NCBI GenBank assembly: GCA_963676725.1
Contig: OY781463.1
Coordinates: 2,914,001-2,978,000, forward strand
Length of the DNA: 64,000 nucleotides
Direction: 5' to 3'
DNA from: G963662905 sp963676725
Lineage (GTDB): Bacteria; Bacteroidota; Bacteroidia; Bacteroidales; WRLA01
The notes beneath the pieces were generated by a model. It saw only the letters and a program-made list of their open reading frames with translations, was not told the DNA's origin and made no database searches. Positions 17,914-26,444 of this stretch are shown one piece after another (within the stretch, counting starts at the first letter, position 1; the number at the start of each line of letters is the position of its first letter). The position numbers and the translations under genes are program-made.

Positions 17914-18569
17914 GCTTTAAGCAAGTATAATCCTCTCCATATTTTTCAAACCTTCCTGATTTTCACTCCGCTCAGAACGATGACCTATCGTTTTGGGAAT
18001 GGAAATGGATAAATAAAGACTTATTTGAATTGAGGTTTTCGAAACGGTTGAGAAAGCCAACTGAGAAATCTAATCCCACCTCTGGCTCGTATTTGTAATT
18101 CATGCCCGCGAAACCAAAGCGAAATAAAAAACAGATAAGGCAAGAAACAAAATAGATACAAACATTCGACCGCGCTGAGGTCGTTCATAAAGATTAGGTT
18201 TTGGTTCTTTAAACTTTCAATCCCTCCGGATTGGCCTGAAATAAATCACCATTTCAATAACAGAATCAGGCTTTCTACACAAAATCGGAATACCTGACGG
18301 TAACGTACTGTGGCAAAATATTTATGCTAAATTAAAAAATATCCACTGCGTTTCGTGTCTCTTGGCCGAAAAGACAAATTTCGTGTACTAAAACCGTCAA
18401 AAAGGAAATTAAAATCTATTTGTTCCCTTTTTAAACCGGATATTCATAAAATTTTCCATATATCCTTAGAAAATTTCACCCTTTTCCTTTTCTATAATTG
18501 CATATTTATTCGTAACTTATGCCCCAAGTAAGGAAACATTGAAGCTCTTTAACCCACGAAACTTTTGCA
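17914..18569. other. Gene-free interval (about 0.65 kb)
   Basis: No supported gene. It contains a small CAATCC-CTCC-GGATTG hairpin (about 18220-18235) and a 55-codon minus-strand frame (18021-18188) whose translation looks like non-coding sequence. AACTTTTG (18560-18567) just before the kinase ATG is a 7-of-8 match to a -7 element, but the spacing would make a leaderless message and I do not call it a promoter. Confidence 0.4.
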
Positions 18570-21500
18570 ATGGAACAACAAAACAAGCTTCTTGAGGAAA
18601 ACAGGATATTGAGGCAAAAAATCAATCAGCTTGAGATGCAGGCAAAAACGCATCAAAATTCTTTTATCCCCAAACTCCCAATACCTTATCAATCTCTTGA
18701 TAATAAAGGGTTTATTATCAACACCAACACGATCTATCAAAAACTTTTAGGCTATCGCGAAGAAGAACTCAGCGGCATGGCTTTTATAGACTTAGTATTT
18801 GATAAGCAACAAATACAAAGCTTCAAGACCCAATTTGAGTTGTTAAAGAAACAAGGGACATCAACCGAATCAGAAATCCATTTAAGAAAAAAAGACGGCA
18901 GTATCTTTTATGCCCTGATTAGTGGCATTGCCGAATATGATATGCATGGGCATTTTATGCATTCTCATTGCACTTTGTTAGACATCAGCGCAGGGAAAAA
19001 AGCTCAGGACGCATTAAAAAAATATGAAGCCTACATTACCCATAGCCCAACCATGGTGTTGGTCGTAGATCAAAATAGGCGATTTATATTTGCCAATAAG
19101 TCTGCAATTAAAATACTGGGATATTCGGAAAAAGAATTCAAAACATTATCCATTGAAGACATAAAACCTGCATTTGAACACCAAAAAACCAAAGCTCAGT
19201 TCAAGCTTCTTCTCTCCGAAGGAAAGAGTAAGTACGAGACTGTTTTTGTATCGAAAAATGGTGATTTAATTAATGTTATTACCGACACAATCAAGATTGA
19301 CGATAAGCAATATATTGCTTTTGCGGTAGATATTTCGGACCGCAAAAAAGCAGAAATAGACCTTCAACGCCAAAAAGAAAAGTTTGAAATACTTTACCAA
19401 GAAAAGGAAATTCAAAATGAAGAGTTTAAGGCAACAAATGATACACTAAAAAAGACTAATGATGCACTGGAGCAAAGTCAATTAGTCAATGATCTTGCTG
19501 TGGCCAATAAGAATATTGGCATTTGGGAATACATTGTCGGGCAAGATTGTTTTAAAGCAGAAAAAAGCCTTCTGCTTATGTTAGGACATGCTACAACTCA
19601 TGGCAGCAACGTACTCAACTGGGATAATTTTTGCACCGCACAAGCCAAACCACAGCTAAAAAAATATTTAGAAAATATAGAAGAGAAAAACCAAAAAAGC
19701 CTCATCTACGAAGCCAAAACGAGAAGCGGCAAACAGCTTTGGCTGGCAATACATGCAAAAACCCTGAATAAGAATGCTCAAGAAAAAAGGATTATTGGCA
19801 CTAGCATAAATATAACAACGCAATTTCAAGCCGAAAAGCAAGCCGAATATAATGAGAAACGTATTCTGAGCATCCTTCGTGCTGCACCTATAGGCATTGC
19901 CGTTTTAAAAGACAGAACCTTTCATTTTATAAACGATCAACTCTGCGAAATGCTGGGCTATAAAGCAAATGAATTATTAGACAAAAATAGTCGAAGCCTC
20001 TTTCCAAACGAATTAGCTTATAGAAATTTCAGAAATGAAGAAGAAGAGCTTCTGCAGAAACGTGGGATCGCTGAAATTAAAACCCAATTATATACAAAAG
20101 ATAAAAAGACAATTAAAGTATACACAAGAAGTGTCTATCTCAATCCAACAGACCCATCATTAGGCAGAACAGTGAGTGTTCAAGACATTACAGTGCAAGA
20201 AAAAAACTTAGAACAGATTCGTTTTAATGATGCTGTCATCAATAATTCCGAAGATCAGGTATTTTATATTACAAAAGAAGGGATCATTACTTTCGCTAAC
20301 TCATCAGCACTCAAGCATAGTGGCTATACTGCTGAAGATTTGAAGGATGAACACATTCAGCGGCTCAACCCGACCTATAGAAATGCAAAAAACTGGGAGA
20401 AAAAATGGGCTGAACTACTTGAAAAAAAACACATGATTTACTATACCAAGCATGTGAAAAAAGATGGTTCTCCTTATCCTATTGAGGTTTCCGCAAGTTA
20501 TTTTAAGACCTCAGAGCATGAAATATCCGTTGTTTTTGTACGTGACATCAGCCAGCAAAAAAAGATAAAACAATCCTTGATTGAAAGCGAAGAGATGTTC
20601 CGCACCTACATTTCCAATGCACCATTATCAATATTTATTACCGATGCACTCGGTAACATTTCATATTCCAACCCCGCATTAACATTACTTACTTCTTATC
20701 CGGACCAGCAGTTGCAAAAAATGAACATTAGCGATATTATCTGGCCGGAAGATGCTTTTGATATTGCCAAAGAAATCTATCGACTGAAAGCATCAGGAAA
20801 GATAACGGACTACGAAACAGGCATTATAACGAAAGACGGACGGAGGATCAATATTCTGCTTGATGGGGTAAAAGCACTGCAAAACCAGCTTATATTTTAT
20901 TGCAAGGACATCAGCGAACGCAAAGCAACGGAAGTTCTGCTTGCACGTCAGGGTTCTCAGTTTAAGGCACTCATTAATGCCTTACCCGATTTACTCTTCA
21001 TTATCGATAGACAATTCATTATTACAGAATATTATGCAAATGACAGCTCCACTCCTTTTCCATCACCTTCCATTTTTATGCATAAGCATCTGGATTCATT
21101 TCTCCCCGAATATTTGGCTGCAAAATTCAAGAAACTCATTACACAAATTTTCAATAACGAAAAACCGGAACCCTTTAAATACGAATATGTTATTCGGGGC
21201 GAAAATAATTTCTACGAAACTAGGGGCACAAGCTATGGTGATGCAGCGCTAATCATTATCCGTAATATCACAGATATTCAACGAACAGAAATGAGACTGT
21301 TTTCTGAACACCACAGGCTAAACCAAGTGCTCAATGCCGCAAATATGTCTTGGTGGGATTGGCGGATTTCCGACGACCACTTTGAATTTGCTGATAAAAT
21401 GCCAAAGATGCTGGAATTGAGCAGGGAAGATATCGGCACAACGCATAATGAATTTATGCAATTGCTACATGAGCATGACGTTGAGAAAACACAGCTCGCT

Positions 21501-23213
21501 TTAAAAAAACACCTTGACGGCAAAGAAGAATATTATTATTCAGAATATCGTTTAAAAACATCTTTTGGCGACTATCGATGGTTCATTGACAGGGGACAAA
21601 TCGTAGAGCGCGACAAAAACGGTCGAGCAAGCCACTTGATTGGGGTAATCATTGATGTTTCTGAAATGAAAGAATACGAAATTGAATTATCAAAATTTGG
21701 AACTGCCGTTGACCAAAGCCCTAATTCAATTATTATCACAGATTTAAAAGGAAATATAGAATATGTAAACAAGCGGTTTTGCGATGATACCGGCTATTCA
21801 TTTGCAGAAGTATATGGCAAAAACCCTAAAATTCTAAAATCAGGAAAACAAACGAATAGCGTCTACCAAGATTTATGGAAGACCATTAAAAGCGGGAATA
21901 TCTGGCAGGGCGAATTTCTCAATAAAAAGAAAAATGGACAACTATATTGGGAAATGGCAAGCATCTCCCCCATTTATAATACAGAAGGTGTTGCAATCAA
22001 TTATATCGCTATTAAGGAGGAAATCAGTGGGCAAAAAATTATGGAAGAAAATCTTCGTAAAGCGCTATCAAGAGCTGAGCAAAGCGACAAACTGAAATCG
22101 GCCTTCCTTGCAAATATGAGCCATGAAATAAGGACGCCAATGAATGCAATACTTGGCTTTTCACAATTACTCAAAGAGTCGGATAACGATGAGGAAAGAG
22201 ATGACTGTATTCGCGTGATTAATTCTAACGGAGAGGATTTGTTGCGCCTAATTGATGACATCATTGATATTTCAAAGATTGAAGCAGGTATTATGAGGGT
22301 CGAAGAATGCAGTTTCAACCTCAATGAACTGCTCCAAGAAAAAATAAACACCTATGCAAATCATCCAAAAATAGCATGCAAAAAGCTTCAAATCATATTC
22401 CAGCCCGGGCTTTCAAACGATAAGAGTCAAATTATTGCCGACAATGGAAGACTCGTTCAAATCTTCACAAATTTGATGAATAATGCGATTAAATTTACTG
22501 ATGAAGGCCATATAATAATAAGGTATACTCTTTCTGAAGATAACAAATTCCTAGATTTCTATTTTAAGGATACAGGAATTGGCATTTCTGCCGACAAACA
22601 ATCGATTATCTTTAAACGCTTTATTCAGGCCGATATGGAGAGCACCAGAAAATATGAAGGTGCTGGATTAGGCTTAAGCATCACAAAAGCCGTTTTAAAA
22701 ATGCTTGGGGGCAGCATCCGCCTTGAATCCAAAATTAATGAAGGTTCTACTTTCATTGTTCGCATCCCTTATAAAGCTTCCAAACCCATAGTGCAGAAAA
22801 AAGAAGCACAAAAACCGGACATGCCACTAAACCTTGAAGGACACCAAATTCTTATTGCTGAGGATGTTGAAGACAATTTCCACCTATTGTATAATAATTT
22901 AAAAAGCTTTAAATGTTCTCTTTTCTGGGCAAAAAACGGAAAAGAAGCTATTGATACACTTCGCGACAACAAAAATATCAGCCTGATACTCCTTGATATT
23001 CGAATGCCTATAATGAATGGAATTGAAGCGGCAAAAATATTAAAACGGATGCGTCCGGACATTCCCATTATTGCACAAACAGCATATGCCATGGACGGAG
23101 ACAACCAAAAAGCTCTTGATGCCGGTTGCGATGATTATATATCAAAACCTATACAGATGAACCAACTTCTTAGAAAAATCCAAGTACTCATTAAAAATAA
23201 ACACAAAAAATGA
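18570..23213 (+). CDS. Cytoplasmic hybrid histidine kinase with nine PAS-like domains
   Basis: 1547 residues without a signal peptide or membrane helix. A coiled coil (1-30) leads into about nine tandem PAS/PAC units (roughly 38-143, 150-265, 305-420, 430-540, 550-665, 675-790, 795-910, 915-1035, 1040-1160); recurrent PAC endings such as AVDISDRKKAE, VRDISQQKK and CKDISERKA mark the boundaries. Then HisKA with NMSHEIRTPMNAILGF (His1185), HATPase with NNAIKFT, KDTGIGI and GAGLGLSIT, and a receiver with Asp1476 (LILLDIRMP). It should sense several cytoplasmic cues, perhaps redox or small ligands, and pass phosphate to its own receiver and then to a partner. Its stop overlaps the dehydrogenase start by 4 nt. 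Confidence 0.92.
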   Translation: MEQQNKLLEENRILRQKINQLEMQAKTHQNSFIPKLPIPYQSLDNKGFIINTNTIYQKLLGYREEELSGMAFIDLVFDKQQIQSFKTQFELLKKQGTSTESEIHLRKKDGSIFYALISGIAEYDMHGHFMHSHCTLLDISAGKKAQDALKKYEAYITHSPTMVLVVDQNRRFIFANKSAIKILGYSEKEFKTLSIEDIKPAFEHQKTKAQFKLLLSEGKSKYETVFVSKNGDLINVITDTIKIDDKQYIAFAVDISDRKKAEIDLQRQKEKFEILYQEKEIQNEEFKATNDTLKKTNDALEQSQLVNDLAVANKNIGIWEYIVGQDCFKAEKSLLLMLGHATTHGSNVLNWDNFCTAQAKPQLKKYLENIEEKNQKSLIYEAKTRSGKQLWLAIHAKTLNKNAQEKRIIGTSINITTQFQAEKQAEYNEKRILSILRAAPIGIAVLKDRTFHFINDQLCEMLGYKANELLDKNSRSLFPNELAYRNFRNEEEELLQKRGIAEIKTQLYTKDKKTIKVYTRSVYLNPTDPSLGRTVSVQDITVQEKNLEQIRFNDAVINNSEDQVFYITKEGIITFANSSALKHSGYTAEDLKDEHIQRLNPTYRNAKNWEKKWAELLEKKHMIYYTKHVKKDGSPYPIEVSASYFKTSEHEISVVFVRDISQQKKIKQSLIESEEMFRTYISNAPLSIFITDALGNISYSNPALTLLTSYPDQQLQKMNISDIIWPEDAFDIAKEIYRLKASGKITDYETGIITKDGRRINILLDGVKALQNQLIFYCKDISERKATEVLLARQGSQFKALINALPDLLFIIDRQFIITEYYANDSSTPFPSPSIFMHKHLDSFLPEYLAAKFKKLITQIFNNEKPEPFKYEYVIRGENNFYETRGTSYGDAALIIIRNITDIQRTEMRLFSEHHRLNQVLNAANMSWWDWRISDDHFEFADKMPKMLELSREDIGTTHNEFMQLLHEHDVEKTQLALKKHLDGKEEYYYSEYRLKTSFGDYRWFIDRGQIVERDKNGRASHLIGVIIDVSEMKEYEIELSKFGTAVDQSPNSIIITDLKGNIEYVNKRFCDDTGYSFAEVYGKNPKILKSGKQTNSVYQDLWKTIKSGNIWQGEFLNKKKNGQLYWEMASISPIYNTEGVAINYIAIKEEISGQKIMEENLRKALSRAEQSDKLKSAFLANMSHEIRTPMNAILGFSQLLKESDNDEERDDCIRVINSNGEDLLRLIDDIIDISKIEAGIMRVEECSFNLNELLQEKINTYANHPKIACKKLQIIFQPGLSNDKSQIIADNGRLVQIFTNLMNNAIKFTDEGHIIIRYTLSEDNKFLDFYFKDTGIGISADKQSIIFKRFIQADMESTRKYEGAGLGLSITKAVLKMLGGSIRLESKINEGSTFIVRIPYKASKPIVQKKEAQKPDMPLNLEGHQILIAEDVEDNFHLLYNNLKSFKCSLFWAKNGKEAIDTLRDNKNISLILLDIRMPIMNGIEAAKILKRMRPDIPIIAQTAYAMDGDNQKALDAGCDDYISKPIQMNQLLRKIQVLIKNKHKK

Positions 23214-24568
23214 AAAGTATAAATCCAGCATTAAACGAATTTGTTCAGGACCACAAAGAAATCAGTAGCGAAGAAGTATATCAGATCATTGAAGACGTGC
23301 AGAAAGAATGGAAACAGTGGAAAAATAAAACGATTGAAGGCAGAGCAAACCTATTAAGGGAGGTAGCCGTTCAACTGAGGGCAGACAAAGAAAAATTAGC
23401 GAAAATTATCAGTATTGAAATGGGCAAAGTATTGAGCGAATCTTATGCAGAAGTTGAAAAATCCGCTTGGGTTTGTGAATATTATGCAGACAATACAAAA
23501 AGCATGCTAAAAGACGAATTTGTTGAAACAGATGCTTTTAAAAGCTTTGTGAGTTTTGAGCCCCTTGGAATTATTTTAGGCGTCATGCCATGGAATTTTC
23601 CCTTTTGGCAAGTATTTCGATTTGCAGCACCGGCATTGATGGCAGGAAATGCAACATTATTAAAACACGCATCCAATGTACAAGGCTGTGCAAAGTGGAT
23701 TTGCAATACTTTTCATACAGCAGGCCTGCCTCGAAATATCTTCAGAAACCTTTCTATTAGTTCAGCAAAAGTGGAGGAAGTAATCAAACATCCGCATATC
23801 AAAGCAATTAGCCTTACAGGGAGCGAAGCAGCAGGAAAATCTGTGGCTGCGCTGGCAGGAAAATACCTTAAAAAAACCGTTTTGGAATTGGGCGGCTCCG
23901 ACCCCTTCATCGTTTTAAAAGATGCTGATATTAAAGCCGCTGCCGCAACAGCAGTTAAAGCACGTTTTATGAATAACGGTCAAAGCTGCATTGCTGCCAA
24001 AAGATTTATCGTCGAAAAGGATGTATTGGATGAATTTGTTCAAGAAGTATATGCAATTGTAAAAACATTAAAAACAGGCTGCCCACTTGATGAAGGAATT
24101 GATTTAGGACCACTGGCCCGCGAAGATTTACGCCAGGAAATCGACAGACAGGTAAAGGATTCGATTAAAATGGGCGCCAAACTAATTTGCGGCGGGAAAA
24201 ACATTGATCGGGAAGGCTTCTTTTATGAAGCAACCATACTCACTGCTGTTACAAAAGGGATGCCAGTTGCTGATGAGGAAAGTTTCGGCCCAGTTATGCC
24301 AATCCTTGAAGCAAAGGATGCCGAGGAAGCAATTCTGTTGGCCAACGACAGCAGTTTTGGTCTTGGGGCAAGTTTATGGACACAAAACATGAAAAAAGCT
24401 GAAACTTTGGCACGTACGATTGAGAGCGGCGCAGTGTTTATCAATGAAATGACGAAGTCAGATCCTCGTATGCCTTTTGGTGGAATAAAAAATTCCGGAT
24501 ACGGAAGGGAACTCTCTCATTACGGGCCAAAAGAATTTGTCAATATTAAAAGCATTTGGATCGCATAG
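23210..24568 (+). CDS. NAD(P)-dependent aldehyde dehydrogenase, succinate-semialdehyde type
   Basis: 452 residues of the ALDH superfamily: FEPLGIILGVMPWNFPFWQV (cofactor site), SLTGSEAAGKSV, catalytic Glu226 in VLELGGSDPF and catalytic Cys260 in NNGQSCIAAKR. The short length and the PWNFPFWQVFR and GGSDPF motifs are those of the Sad/YneI-like succinate-semialdehyde dehydrogenases, so oxidation of succinate semialdehyde or another small aldehyde is likely. It is translationally coupled (ATGA) to the nine-PAS kinase, an unusual pairing that suggests the kinase reports on a related metabolic state. Confidence 0.88.
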   Translation: MKSINPALNEFVQDHKEISSEEVYQIIEDVQKEWKQWKNKTIEGRANLLREVAVQLRADKEKLAKIISIEMGKVLSESYAEVEKSAWVCEYYADNTKSMLKDEFVETDAFKSFVSFEPLGIILGVMPWNFPFWQVFRFAAPALMAGNATLLKHASNVQGCAKWICNTFHTAGLPRNIFRNLSISSAKVEEVIKHPHIKAISLTGSEAAGKSVAALAGKYLKKTVLELGGSDPFIVLKDADIKAAAATAVKARFMNNGQSCIAAKRFIVEKDVLDEFVQEVYAIVKTLKTGCPLDEGIDLGPLAREDLRQEIDRQVKDSIKMGAKLICGGKNIDREGFFYEATILTAVTKGMPVADEESFGPVMPILEAKDAEEAILLANDSSFGLGASLWTQNMKKAETLARTIESGAVFINEMTKSDPRMPFGGIKNSGYGRELSHYGPKEFVNIKSIWIA

Positions 24569-24733
24569 TAATGAGACCGGAGTCACAGGAACAAAAAACC
24601 TTTCTCATTCTTTAGGATGGAGCAGCTCGAAAAGGGCAAAAACACCAAGAAGCAGAATAGCTTTTCAGGATATCTTTTCATGTAAAAACAAGAGAGGGTG
24701 CAAAGCTGCAGCACGCAAACCGGAATGAAATAC

Positions 24734-24741
24734 TATTTTTG
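24734..24741 (+). promoter_or_regulatory. -7 element of trmD
   Basis: TATTTTTG matches TAnnTTTG exactly, is followed by C, and lies 18 nt before the trmD ATG. The 190 nt between the dehydrogenase stop and trmD hold no other feature I can support. Confidence 0.5.
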
Positions 24742-24759
24742 CACTTCAAAACGATAAAA

Positions 24760-25449
24760 ATGACTATTGACATCCTCAGCCTATTTCCTGAAATGTTTCA
24801 GGGACCATTTAGCCATTCGATCATCAAGAGGGCGATTGAAAAAAAAATTGCCCATATTGAATTGCACAATATTCGTGATTATGCCTTAAACAAGCATAGG
24901 CAAGCAGATGACTATCCCTATGGAGGTGGAGCAGGCATGGTAATGATGCCTCAACCAATTGCAGATAATATTGAAGCCCTAACTGCGAAAAACACTTACG
25001 ACGAAATAATTTTCACAACACCTGATGGGGAGCAATTTAACCAACAAATAGCCAATCATCTTTCAACCAAAAAACGGATCATGATTCTTTGCGGCCATTA
25101 TAAAGGTCTTGATGAGCGCATTAGGGAAAAATACGTAACGAGGGAAATTTCCATAGGCGATTATGTTCTTTCCGGAGGAGAGCTGGCAGCAGCTGTAATC
25201 ACGGATAGCTTAATCCGATTAATCCCCGGCGTATTAGGTGATGAAACCTCTGCATTAAGCGATTCCTTTCAGGATGGATTACTAAGTCCGCCTGTTTATA
25301 CACGACCCAGTGAGTTTCGTGGGATGCACGTTCCGGAGGTATTATTGTCCGGCCATGAGAAGAAAATCAGTGAATGGCGCTATGAGCAAGCGGTTGAGCG
25401 AACAAAGAAAAGAAGACCAGATTTGTTTTCTAAAGACATAAAAGATTGA
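24760..25449 (+). CDS. trmD: tRNA (guanine37-N1)-methyltransferase
   Basis: 229 residues from MTIDILSLFPEMFQGPFSHS; an upstream in-frame ATG at 24739 would lie across the -7 element and is rejected. SPOUT-fold signatures are present: DYPYGGGAGMVMMPQPI, ILCGHYKGLDERI, ISIGDYVLSGGELAAAVI, and the C-terminal GHEKKISEWR. It methylates G37 of tRNAs reading CNN codons and prevents +1 frameshifting. Outside its frequent rpsP-rimM-trmD-rplS context, it stands alone here, which is common in Bacteroidota. Confidence 0.95.
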   Translation: MTIDILSLFPEMFQGPFSHSIIKRAIEKKIAHIELHNIRDYALNKHRQADDYPYGGGAGMVMMPQPIADNIEALTAKNTYDEIIFTTPDGEQFNQQIANHLSTKKRIMILCGHYKGLDERIREKYVTREISIGDYVLSGGELAAAVITDSLIRLIPGVLGDETSALSDSFQDGLLSPPVYTRPSEFRGMHVPEVLLSGHEKKISEWRYEQAVERTKKRRPDLFSKDIKD

Positions 25450-25550
25450 TTATCATATATTTATAAATATACCTAATAAAAAAAAACACTAAAACAGCAA
25501 GGAATTAAATAAATATTAAAGCAATCGGTTTAATCAGCCTTTAATTTTTA

Positions 25551-25558
25551 TATTTTTG
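25551..25558 (+). promoter_or_regulatory. -7 element of the zapB-like/zapA unit
   Basis: TATTTTTG is an exact TAnnTTTG match, 30 nt before the coiled-coil gene. No clear -33 element was found at the right spacing. Confidence 0.45.
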
Positions 25559-25588
25559 TTGATTGGTTCAACGCAATGCGAAACGGAT

Positions 25589-25882
25589 ATGAATAAAGTG
25601 GATCAGCTCATTTCCAGCATAGAAGACCGGGTAAATAAGCTTATAGACCGATCGGAACGGCTGGGGATAGAAAAAGAAGGGCTAATAGCCAAAAACAAAG
25701 AGCTGAGTCAGATCATAAAAGAGCAGCAGCAGAGAATCAAGGACTTAGAATCGAATAATAATTTATTAACCTACTCAGAATCATTAAAAAACATAAAAGG
25801 AACTACTGAAGCCAGAAAACAGATAAACGAACTGGTGCGGGAAATAGACCGATGTATTTCCGTGTTAAAACAGGCGCAGTGA
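25589..25882 (+). CDS. ZapB-like short coiled-coil protein
   Basis: 97 residues from MNKVDQLISSIEDRVNKLID; the frame extends upstream to 25556 only through a TTG. Almost the whole protein is a heptad-rich coiled coil (IEDRVNKLIDRSERLGIEKE, then KNKELSQIIKEQQQRIKDLE) ending in a short helix ELVREIDRCISVLKQAQ. It lies directly upstream of zapA with 16 nt between, the usual Bacteroidota arrangement. The position and shape suggest a cell-division partner of ZapA/FtsZ analogous to ZapB; sequence alone does not prove it. Confidence 0.65.
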   Translation: MNKVDQLISSIEDRVNKLIDRSERLGIEKEGLIAKNKELSQIIKEQQQRIKDLESNNNLLTYSESLKNIKGTTEARKQINELVREIDRCISVLKQAQ

Positions 25883-25898
25883 TGAGAGGATGAAGGTT

Positions 25899-26186
25899 AT
25901 GGCAAGTTTTAAAATTACAATACATATAGCTGATAGGCCTTATAGGCTGAATGTTTCAGATGAACATGAAGAAGAATTGTTTCGATCGGCAGCACACTTT
26001 ATTGAAGAACAATCGAAAAAGTATGCAACAAATTTTGCATTTCGCGACAAACAGGATCTTCTGGCAATGGTAGCTCTGCATTATACTACCGAAGCATTAA
26101 AAAAAGACAATGAATTGAATAATTCATTGGATCAATTTGCCGAAAAACTTTCCTCCATAAATCAACGGCTTGAAGAACACAAATAA
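25899..26186 (+). CDS. zapA: Cell division protein ZapA
   Basis: 95 residues from MASFKITIHIADRPYRLNVS (an ATG three codons earlier, at 25890, is the alternative). The start matches ZapA: beta-strand, I-A-[DG]-R-P-Y, then DEHEEELFRSAAHFIEEQSK, and after FAFRDKQDLLAMVALHYTTE a C-terminal coiled coil. ZapA crosslinks FtsZ filaments at midcell. It is followed directly by a structured non-coding RNA and rny. Confidence 0.88.
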   Translation: MASFKITIHIADRPYRLNVSDEHEEELFRSAAHFIEEQSKKYATNFAFRDKQDLLAMVALHYTTEALKKDNELNNSLDQFAEKLSSINQRLEEHK

Positions 26187-26216
26187 AGCATCGTTGACGT
26201 TCTTGCACATAAAAAA

Positions 26217-26411
26217 TTGCCCGCATTGGTCCACCAGTTTGGAAACTCAACATTATACTATCCAGCAGAGACCGCTCGGACAGCAGAAGACAGGCCTCAA
26301 TCACCTTGGTGATTTTTCTTCGGAAAACAGTGGAAGTTTGATGTAGTACGGCACTCTAAACCTGTCAGTTATGGGGTTACCATAACTCATGGGCTATGCG
26401 GGCATCTTTTT
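26217..26411 (+). ncRNA. ssrS: Structured RNA between zapA and rny, probable 6S RNA
   Basis: The 258-nt gap between zapA and rny folds as one long RNA. A perfect 9-bp closing stem joins TGCCCGCAT (26218-26226) and ATGCGGGCA (26396-26404), followed by TTTTT (26407-26411). Inside lie GACAGG (26289-26294) pairing with CCTGTC (26361-26366); the hairpin AATCAC-CTTG-GTGATT (26299-26314); the UUCG hairpin TTTTC-TTCG-GAAAA (26314-26327); and on the 3' side the perfect 8-bp hairpin AGTTATGG-GGTTA-CCATAACT (26367-26387). Size (about 190 nt), closing stem, open central region with a 3'-side hairpin, distal hairpins and the zapA neighbour all fit 6S RNA, which binds housekeeping RNA polymerase. Identity is inferred from architecture and context. 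Confidence 0.65.
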
Positions 26412-26444
26412 CCCTTCAGTAAGTTCCTAAACAAATTAACGCTT

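Noticed and set aside
18021..18188. 55-codon minus-strand frame in the gap before the nine-PAS kinase
   Set aside because: The translation is of low complexity for a real protein, has no family match I know and no promoter.
24569..24733. Short basic frames between the aldehyde dehydrogenase gene and trmD
   Set aside because: Frames are short, broken and overlap each other; no recognisable domain.
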